The position numbers and the translations under genes were made by a program. The notes beneath the pieces were generated by a model. That model worked only from the letters and a program-made list of their open reading frames with translations, was not told the origin of the DNA and did no database searches. Positions 1 to 5,845 of a stretch of 5,845 nucleotides of DNA are shown one piece after another. Positions within the stretch are counted from its first letter, which is position 1. Each line of letters begins with the position of its first letter. Source of the stretch: Acidobacteriaceae bacterium (lineage in GTDB: Bacteria > Acidobacteriota > Terriglobia > Terriglobales > SbA1); NCBI GenBank assembly GCA_003156615.1, contig PMHI01000433.1, forward strand, positions 2,715-8,559. Direction: 5' to 3'.

Positions 1-1
1 A

Positions 2-119
2 ATTCCCATCGAGGATAGCCGTCAGCGATCATCCCTTTTCCCATAATCACCAATCGGTTCTCTGAACCCTCTGCCCTCTTGGTTAGCGGTGCGGGAAATT
101 GGACTGGTCGGAAGTCCCG
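2..119 (-). other. Open frame continuing past the glucan synthase stop; possible GH94 start or 5' end of another gene
   Basis: Directly after the TAG, the same frame runs on for 39 sense codons to the window edge with no further stop. Its end reads ENRLVIMGKGMIADGYPRWE. GYPRW with RLVIM upstream loosely resembles the start of the GH94 region in NdvB proteins, where a segment like NGRYSVMLTAAGSGYSRW follows a variable linker. This match is short and from memory. Alternatively it is the beginning of a separate gene: in-frame ATG codons lie at 42-44 and 30-32, neither with a convincing, well-spaced ribosome binding site. It could also be plain intergenic sequence, since 39 codons open by chance is not rare at this GC content. 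Too little is in view to decide. Confidence 0.25.
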
Positions 120-3100
120 CTACGCTACTGCTTTTCGGGACGGCAGTTCAGCCGAGGGAACGTGTACGACAGGTTTTTCCTGCAGTAAGAGCTCGGTAGC
201 CTGCACGCGGCGGTCGGCGTGGAACCATCGCTGCACCACGTTGTCGCACAACAGGTTGGCCATGGAGAGCAAGCTCATCCCTTGATGGTGCGCCATCCAA
301 CATCGGACGATCTGGCCGTGCGGCGAGCGGACCCGGCCGCCGGGGGCCGTATAGTCAGCTGATTCGTAAAATCCTCGGGAGCCGAACCAACCGAGCGCCT
401 CCATGCGGCGCAGATTGCGCAACGACCCAAGCCGATCAACACTCAAGGCCAGAAATGTCGAATAAGGCGAAATAACCAGCGGATTCGTCTCTCGTCTCAT
501 CAGCGAAAGCTGGGGCAAGCCGAAGGCCTGGTATTGGTAGTTGCCGTCCCCATCAAGTTTGAAATAGGCCGATTCCGAGATGCCCCATGGAACTCCCCGG
601 CGGGCCGCGTAAGCTTGCTGCGATCGCACTGCCGCCACCTGCGATGAGTCGAGCAGCGTGTTGGGGTAGGAACGCATCCAGATGGAGGGCATCAGATACT
701 CGAACATGGTTCCTGTCCATGAGAGCAGCACGGGTCGGCCATGATCGAGCGTATGCCCCCGGCCAAGAAGAAACCAGCACTCTTGAGGAACGTCTTCCTT
801 GGCGATTCCGACAAACACTGCAGTGCGGGATTCTGTGGCCAGCAGGTCATAACAGGAATTCAGCAAATGTTCGGACTCGGCATCAAAACCAACCGACATC
901 AACCCGCGATCGGGATCGAGCAGAAAGCTGAAATCCATATCATCGGCCAGTGCCCCGGCTTGGGCGCTAAGCTGGCGCAAGTTCTCGATGAGCGAGACAA
1001 CGTTTGACCGAGCCTCAACGAGCACCGTCATAAAACGCTCGCAAAGAGGCTTATGCGTCTCAGCTACGGAAGACAATACCCGATCAACCGCCGCCTCCAG
1101 CTCCCAAATCAAGTCGGGCAATTGCTGCAGCGGAATGCGGCCCAACAATTTTGCGTCTAGTCCCAGTTCTGCTCGCAGGGGCGCGAACTCCGGCAGCCAC
1201 CACGGTTCGTATGACGCGGTCACCTTTCGGATATTCTCGAGCGCCAGCTGCGCCTGCTCGAAAAACCAGCGTGTGTCGGGCGTAGCAGGGGAGGGGCCAG
1301 AAACAAAGTAACTCTCCAGATCCGCAGCCTGCAGCTCCAGGATCGATTGCAGCCAGCTTTCTTCTCGGAACTCGGCCTCCCATCGGGCCAGTTGCTTTTG
1401 CGGGAATGCCGTTGCCTGGGCGAGAACCCGGAGATGGTCTAACAGACCTTCCGCCAGACACGGCTGGCAGAGCGGCTGACGCAAGCGATCCAGGCAGCCT
1501 TGTTGCAGCGTCCAAAGAGAAGCCAGCAGATTGCCGCTATCGACAGAGGAAACAATCTGTGGCGTTAGCGGCGCGAGCGTCCGAGTGTCGTACCAGTTCA
1601 GCAAATGGCCACGATGCTTTGCCAGACGAGATACTGTCGTCAGAGTTTGCCGCGTCAAGACCGCCAGCTCGGGAACTGTCAGATATCCAAGCTCCACTGC
1701 AATCTGCCGCGCATTGAGCAGCAAACCGAGATTGGTCGGAGAAATCCGGGCTGCAACTGCGGGGGGCTGCTCTTGAATATTGTCCGGGATCAGCCAGTTG
1801 TGCTCCTCTGTGCAGAACTCTGCGAAATACCTCCAGGTGTGAAGAGCGGCCCGGCGCAGAAATAAGGTGTCCTGCCGCGAGAGGTCGTCCCCCGGCACAG
1901 CGGGCGACTCGTTGAGCCACCGGGCGACCAGTTTGCTGCCAGCCCACAGCGCAAGAATAGGAATCGCGGCAATCAGGGAGTGCGGACGCAGCAGCCAGAC
2001 CAGCAGGCCCAGAGTCCCCGCGAGGAAAGGCATCCAGTCGAGGTAACGATCGAGCAGAGTGATGCGCGCACCGAGTTCGGCCTGCGCTGCCGTCTCCCAC
2101 TCCAACAGCCGCTCTCGGGTCACGTTACGCCGCACCAGCGCTCGGGCCACGGCATCGAGCGAGAGTAGCGTCTGATGAGCGAGGAATACCAGCGACAGCA
2201 ATACGGAAAAGTTTGCCGCGTAGAACGTGGCCACCGCCTCCCGCGCAATCGACATTTTGCGCTCGACGACGCTGCGCACCAGCGTGAATGCAAATTCAAA
2301 CCAGGAGGGAATAATCAAAATCAAAACTGTCGCCAGAGTCCAGCGCAGCGCACTTTCCCCAGGTACGAACCAGTCAAACAGCAGGAGCAGAAATGTGGCC
2401 GGCTCTACCAGACTGCGCCGCAAGTTGTCGAGGATCTTCCAGCGGGAAATTGCCGAGATTGGATTCGCCACGCGGGCCCCGGATTCATCGGGCACGCGCG
2501 AGGTCAGCCATTCCGCAATCTGCCAGTCCCCTCGCAGCCACCGGTGTTTGCGACGGTTGGAAGCGCTGTAATGCGAGGGATAGTCCTCAATCACTTCAAT
2601 GTCGCTGGCCAAGCCGGCGCGGGCGTAGGCGCCTTCGATGAGGTCGTGACTGAGCAGCGCATTTCTCGGAAAACGCCGGTCGAGCACGTGATGCACCGTG
2701 TCGACTTCATAGATTCCCTTGCCGGTGTAACTCCCTTCCCCATAAAGGTCCTGGTAGGCGTCAGAAAGTGCGCGGGTGTAGATATCGAGCCCCGTCTGGC
2801 CCGCATAGATGGCGGCGAGCCGCGAACTTGCCGTGCTTTGCACGCTCACTGCAACCCTTGGCTGCAGAATGCCGTATCCGGTAACCACGATGTTCTTCTC
2901 GGGATCGATGATCGCCTGGTTCAGGGGATGGACCATGGTCCCGACCATGCGGTGGGCCGCGCCACGTGGAAGCTCGGTATCGGAATCGAGCGTGAGCACA
3001 AACCGCACCTTCGACAGGATTGAGAGGTCTCCAACTTTAACCGGGAAACTGTCATACTCGGCGCGCAACAGCTTGTTCAAATCCAGCAACTTGCCGCGTT

Positions 3101-4619
3101 TGCGTTCCCAGCCCATCCATCCCTGTTCGCGAGGGTTGTAAGCGCGATGGCGATGCAGCAGAAGGAAGGATCCTATCTGCTTTCCGCCATATTTTTCGTC
3201 CAATTCGCGAATCAGCCTCGCGCACAGATCGATCAGCGGGTTGGCTTCCGGCGCCGGCTCGTCGGCATCGGGCAAATCGGTGACGAGCGCGAAGTAAATA
3301 TTGCGGTCGTGGTTGCCCAGGAAGCGCACCTCCAGATCTTCGACCAAACGGCGCACTTGCTTCTCGTTCAGCAGGAGGGTCGGGATCGCCACCAAGGTCA
3401 CGCAATCGTCAGGGATGCCCCCCGATAAGTCGAGCTTCGGTAGAATCTCCGCCGGCAGGAGAGCCCCGACCAGGTAATGCATGAGCTGCACAGCGGACTG
3501 CGAACAGGGCACCAGCAGCATGAGCATTGAAAGCAGCAGCAGTTCAGGCGGACTATTGGGGGGAGTCAGCCACAGCAGGATTCCCGTGATGATGGCGAAG
3601 GTGAGGATCGCGATTCCGGGAAGAAAGAATTCGTCAGGATGGCGACGCAGTTGGGCGCGCAGGCTTTGAAGTAAGTCGGGCTTGAAGCCGACTTTCTGAC
3701 AAAGCAGAGCCTGGCCTTCGCCAATGAGGTAGTAGCCAATATGAGATTGCCTCAACTTGGAGCGGGGATCGCGGTAGGTCCTTATCAGGGCCTCTTGCGC
3801 CAGCAGCAGCGCTTCGCGGGCAACGTCCATTTCTGCTAAGTCAGACCGACGGGCAATTTGGGACAATTTTTTCCGATACAGGGTCCGACTTTCAAAATCC
3901 ATTCTGGCGTATACATCCGCGGGGTCGCGGCGAAGGATGGCGTCGAAAAGAATCAGCGGTTCGAGAACCTCCTTCCAGGAAGTATGCGTTATATCCCGCA
4001 AACTCCGCACGCACACGCCCACGCCCGTGGAGGGGCCGGCGGGATTGTCCAGTAGGCGACGGCAGCGTGCCACAATTCGCTCCAGCAAGACCAGCTTCAT
4101 CGCGGGGACTGCCGCCGCCGACACCTCGCGTAACTCCAGGACCGCGGTCTCCTGGAATGCCTGTAAGAACGTAGTGAATGCCTTCACCGAGAAGCGATTG
4201 CCGGTGAGATCGAGAAACGTCTGAGCAAGCGCCAGCACCCTGGGCACAATGTCGTCTCTCCTGCCGCGCGCGTGGGGCAGTTGCTTCAGTCGCTTCAGTT
4301 CTGGGACAACACTTCTCAGTTCCCCGTAGATGAGCTGGTCGTTGTCGCGGAACCAACGTAGATCGTCCGACGCTGGGTTGAGCTTCGCAGCCGCATCGAC
4401 GCCGGCGTATAAGGGTTGGAATGCGCCCTTCAGCTTACGGCAACGGAGGGAGAATGTTTGCGAAGTGCGAACGCCCGGTAACCAGCCCAGCCGGGAAGCG
4501 AATTCCTTTGCCGCACTGCGCAGAGCCGGAAGGTCGGAAGCAAGATCGGAGAGTTCGCCGTCCGCTGGGCGCAGGCCTTCCTCTTCGACGATGCCCTCGG
4601 CTTGTGGGTTGGGAACCAT
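120..4619 (-). CDS. ndvB: Cyclic beta-1,2-glucan synthase-like protein (GT84 plus glycoamylase-like domain, no GH94 region)
   Basis: Membrane glucosyltransferase predicted to polymerise glucose from UDP-glucose into beta-1,2-glucan and possibly cyclise it. Seen in the 1499 residues: a helical N-terminal region (about 30-320); hydrophobic segments near 331-352 and 357-387; a GT84 domain (about 400-720) with DSD at 545-547, GEGSYTGKGIYEVD at 627-640, SHD at 657-659 and the acceptor-site motif RKHRWLRGDW at 690-699; more membrane segments at about 736-782, 795-820 and 862-898; then a glycoamylase-like domain (about 935-1480). That last domain has NWYDTRTL at 1008-1015, DSGNL at 1027-1031, GTMFEYLMP at 1303-1311, WGISESA at 1345-1351 and MAHHQGMSLL at 1442-1451. 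Glutamates 1307 and 1349 are candidate catalytic acids, by inference. The ATG start follows AAAGGG by 5 bases and lies 14 bases after the ABC gene. Classical NdvB is about 2800 residues with a C-terminal GH94 region; here TAG comes about 20 residues after the conserved ATELLLQEK at 1474-1482. The family call is firm. The symbol is by homology, and whether the gene is complete or truncated is open. Confidence 0.9.
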   Translation of the reverse strand: MVPNPQAEGIVEEEGLRPADGELSDLASDLPALRSAAKEFASRLGWLPGVRTSQTFSLRCRKLKGAFQPLYAGVDAAAKLNPASDDLRWFRDNDQLIYGELRSVVPELKRLKQLPHARGRRDDIVPRVLALAQTFLDLTGNRFSVKAFTTFLQAFQETAVLELREVSAAAVPAMKLVLLERIVARCRRLLDNPAGPSTGVGVCVRSLRDITHTSWKEVLEPLILFDAILRRDPADVYARMDFESRTLYRKKLSQIARRSDLAEMDVAREALLLAQEALIRTYRDPRSKLRQSHIGYYLIGEGQALLCQKVGFKPDLLQSLRAQLRRHPDEFFLPGIAILTFAIITGILLWLTPPNSPPELLLLSMLMLLVPCSQSAVQLMHYLVGALLPAEILPKLDLSGGIPDDCVTLVAIPTLLLNEKQVRRLVEDLEVRFLGNHDRNIYFALVTDLPDADEPAPEANPLIDLCARLIRELDEKYGGKQIGSFLLLHRHRAYNPREQGWMGWERKRGKLLDLNKLLRAEYDSFPVKVGDLSILSKVRFVLTLDSDTELPRGAAHRMVGTMVHPLNQAIIDPEKNIVVTGYGILQPRVAVSVQSTASSRLAAIYAGQTGLDIYTRALSDAYQDLYGEGSYTGKGIYEVDTVHHVLDRRFPRNALLSHDLIEGAYARAGLASDIEVIEDYPSHYSASNRRKHRWLRGDWQIAEWLTSRVPDESGARVANPISAISRWKILDNLRRSLVEPATFLLLLFDWFVPGESALRWTLATVLILIIPSWFEFAFTLVRSVVERKMSIAREAVATFYAANFSVLLSLVFLAHQTLLSLDAVARALVRRNVTRERLLEWETAAQAELGARITLLDRYLDWMPFLAGTLGLLVWLLRPHSLIAAIPILALWAGSKLVARWLNESPAVPGDDLSRQDTLFLRRAALHTWRYFAEFCTEEHNWLIPDNIQEQPPAVAARISPTNLGLLLNARQIAVELGYLTVPELAVLTRQTLTTVSRLAKHRGHLLNWYDTRTLAPLTPQIVSSVDSGNLLASLWTLQQGCLDRLRQPLCQPCLAEGLLDHLRVLAQATAFPQKQLARWEAEFREESWLQSILELQAADLESYFVSGPSPATPDTRWFFEQAQLALENIRKVTASYEPWWLPEFAPLRAELGLDAKLLGRIPLQQLPDLIWELEAAVDRVLSSVAETHKPLCERFMTVLVEARSNVVSLIENLRQLSAQAGALADDMDFSFLLDPDRGLMSVGFDAESEHLLNSCYDLLATESRTAVFVGIAKEDVPQECWFLLGRGHTLDHGRPVLLSWTGTMFEYLMPSIWMRSYPNTLLDSSQVAAVRSQQAYAARRGVPWGISESAYFKLDGDGNYQYQAFGLPQLSLMRRETNPLVISPYSTFLALSVDRLGSLRNLRRMEALGWFGSRGFYESADYTAPGGRVRSPHGQIVRCWMAHHQGMSLLSMANLLCDNVVQRWFHADRRVQATELLLQEKPVVHVPSAELPSRKAVA

Positions 4620-4633
4620 TCTTGCCCTTTGGC
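4620..4633 (-). promoter_or_regulatory. Short intergenic spacer with ribosome binding site for the glucan synthase
   Basis: The 14 bases between the ABC stop codon and the glucan synthase ATG read GCCAAAGGGCAAGA on the coding strand. AAAGGG (4625-4630) is a modest Shine-Dalgarno match 5 bases before the ATG, and it supports that start. The spacer has no room for a promoter or terminator, so the two genes are most simply read as one operon with possible translational coupling. Confidence 0.6.
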
Positions 4634-5845
4634 CTAACGATAGCTGGCGGCCTGCAGTTCAAACATCTCCGCATAGCGGCCACCGAGACGAGTCAATTGT
4701 TCGTGATCTCCGTCCTCGGCAATGCGGCCGTGTTCCAGCACAACGATCCGGTCAGCCATGCGGACGGTGGAGAACCGGTGTGAAATGAAAAGCGCCATCT
4801 TTCCGGCCGTCAGCTCGGCGAAGCGCTGAAACACCTCGAATTCACTGCGGGCGTCCAGCGCCGCGGTGGGTTCATCGAGGATCAGGATCTGCGCGTCACG
4901 CAGATAGGCTCGAGCCAGCGCGACCTTCTGCCATTCTCCGCCGGAGAGGTCGACCCCACCGTCGAAGCGCCGTCCCAGCATCTGTTCGTACCCAAACGGA
5001 AGTCTGCCAATGACTTCGTCGGCCATACTTTTCTGTGCGGATTGCTGGAGAAGCGGAAGATCACCGATTTGCTCGATCCGGCCCACTGCAATATTGTCGC
5101 GCGCCGTCATTTCGTACCGCATGAAATCCTGGAAAATAACGCCGATCTCCTGGTAGAGGTCTTCGAGGTTATACTCGCGAAGATCGACGCCATCGAGCAG
5201 CACCTGCCCTTCAAGGGGATCGTAAAGCCGGGTAAGCAGCTTGACAACGGTGGTTTTTCCCTCGCCATTTTCCCCGATCAGCGCGATCCGCTCGCCCGAA
5301 CGGAAATGAAAGTTCAACCCATCCAGAACCAGGCGAGAACTTCCGGGATAGCGGAAAGTCACGTTGCGGAACTCGAATCCGCGAGTAATCGGTCGCGGCA
5401 CCGGCAGGGCATTGGGTTTCGACGCGATGGCTGGCCGCATCTCGAAAAAAGCTATCAGGTCGGTCAAAAACAAAGCTTGATCGGCGATGGAGGAGACGGT
5501 AGAAAAAATCTGCTGGATATTCGAGCTGGCCTGCTGAATGGAACCGGCGAGGAAGGTCAATTCTCCGATGCTGAGTACACCGCTGATGGTTCGCCAGATC
5601 ACGAATACATAGGCTGAGTAGTAGCCAGCCGTCCCGATCATCGACAGGAACGAACCCGCCACCAGCCGGCGCCGCGCCAGGGAGACATCTTCGTCATAGA
5701 TCTGGTTGGAAAGCCGGGAGAATCGTTCCGTAAGAAAGGGCGCCAGCCCGAAAAGTTTGAGTTCCTTAGCCGCCTCCTTGCTGCCGCCCAACACTCGCAA
5801 GTAGTCCAGTTGACGGCGGATCGGAGTCTGGCGGAAGTTCTTGGC
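4634..5845 (-). CDS. ABC exporter half: end of membrane domain plus ATPase domain (5' end outside window)
   Basis: The C-terminal 403 residues of a fused membrane/ATPase exporter that would work as a dimer in the cytoplasmic membrane. The frame is open to the right edge, so the true start and first membrane helices are missing. Residues counted from the edge: ELKLFGL at 28-34, typical of the cytoplasmic extension of this exporter fold; hydrophobic segments near 60-85 and 89-113; A-loop tyrosine 166; Walker A GENGEGKTT at 191-199; Q-loop glutamine 239; signature LSGGEWQKVALARA at 300-313; Walker B ILILDEPTAALD at 320-331; switch histidine 356 in FISHRFSTVR. All ATPase motifs are intact, so it should be active. 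It ends with TAG 14 bases before the glucan synthase start, implying co-transcription. Exporting the glucan, as NdvA/ChvA do, is an inference from position. LSGGEWQK with DEPTAALD recalls peptide and lantibiotic-type exporters more than NdvA (LSGGERQR, DEATSALD), so the substrate is uncertain. Confidence 0.92.
   Translation of the reverse strand, partial: AKNFRQTPIRRQLDYLRVLGGSKEAAKELKLFGLAPFLTERFSRLSNQIYDEDVSLARRRLVAGSFLSMIGTAGYYSAYVFVIWRTISGVLSIGELTFLAGSIQQASSNIQQIFSTVSSIADQALFLTDLIAFFEMRPAIASKPNALPVPRPITRGFEFRNVTFRYPGSSRLVLDGLNFHFRSGERIALIGENGEGKTTVVKLLTRLYDPLEGQVLLDGVDLREYNLEDLYQEIGVIFQDFMRYEMTARDNIAVGRIEQIGDLPLLQQSAQKSMADEVIGRLPFGYEQMLGRRFDGGVDLSGGEWQKVALARAYLRDAQILILDEPTAALDARSEFEVFQRFAELTAGKMALFISHRFSTVRMADRIVVLEHGRIAEDGDHEQLTRLGGRYAEMFELQAASYR

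Noticed and set aside
2930..2941. Perfect 12-base palindrome GGACCATGGTCC
   Set aside because: It lies inside the GT84 coding region over the conserved GTMVHP segment and has no second copy or operator-like context; chance is sufficient.
2175..3023. Plus-strand open frame of 282 codons
   Set aside because: It lies antisense within the GT84 domain of the glucan synthase, whose motifs are unmistakable in the minus frame. The translation has no recognisable domain and a low-complexity, shadow-like composition.
4279..4299. Short near-tandem repeat of GCTTCAGT
   Set aside because: Two short copies only, within coding sequence, in frame with a Leu-Lys-Arg-rich helix; not a repeat element.
3892..4356. 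Minus-strand open frame of 154 codons in another frame
   Set aside because: It overlaps the N-terminal region of the glucan synthase out of frame, with an arginine/alanine-rich composition typical of shadow frames in GC-rich DNA.
5042..5617. Plus-strand open frame of 191 codons
   Set aside because: It is antisense to the ABC ATPase domain including Walker A, with no recognisable motif.
5798..5800. TTG as a possible start of the ABC protein
   Set aside because: The frame continues open for 15 more codons to the window edge, and the protein would lack most of its membrane domain. It is an artefact of the truncated window.

Overview
This window holds two genes on the minus strand, in one apparent operon read from right to left, plus a short ambiguous stretch at the left edge. 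At the right edge is the 3' two thirds of an ABC exporter half (end of the membrane domain plus a complete ATPase domain). After a 14-base gap comes a large membrane-bound glycosyltransferase of the cyclic beta-1,2-glucan synthase family (NdvB/Cgs/ChvB type), 1499 residues long. I see no RNA gene, mobile element or CRISPR array, and no plus-strand gene. Plus-strand open frames across the window (the longest at 2175-3023) are antisense shadows of the two genes.

The glucan synthase has a soluble N-terminal region, membrane segments flanking a GT84 glucosyltransferase domain, and a C-terminal glycoamylase-like domain (Pfam PF10091; as I recall, now grouped in GH189, the cyclisation domain of cyclic glucan synthases). 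Classical NdvB proteins are about 2800 residues and carry a further C-terminal GH94 phosphorylase-like region that trims chain length. Here the reading frame ends with TAG just after the glycoamylase-like domain, where the GH94 region would begin. The same frame stays open from that TAG to the window edge, so the GH94 part may be naturally absent, split into another gene, or cut off by a nonsense mutation or sequencing error. The window cannot settle this.

The likely joint role is synthesis of a beta-1,2-linked (possibly cyclic) glucan on the inner face of the cytoplasmic membrane, with the ABC protein as a candidate exporter, by analogy with NdvA/ChvA. The ABC protein lacks the usual NdvA-type signature sequences, so the export role rests mainly on gene order.

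The host is probably a Gram-negative, moderately GC-rich soil-type bacterium. My guess is Acidobacteriota, from general impression of the protein sequences and base composition, with low confidence. No promoter is visible, so transcription presumably starts beyond the right edge. I found no clear previously undescribed system; the unusual point is the stop codon between the cyclase and the expected phosphorylase region.
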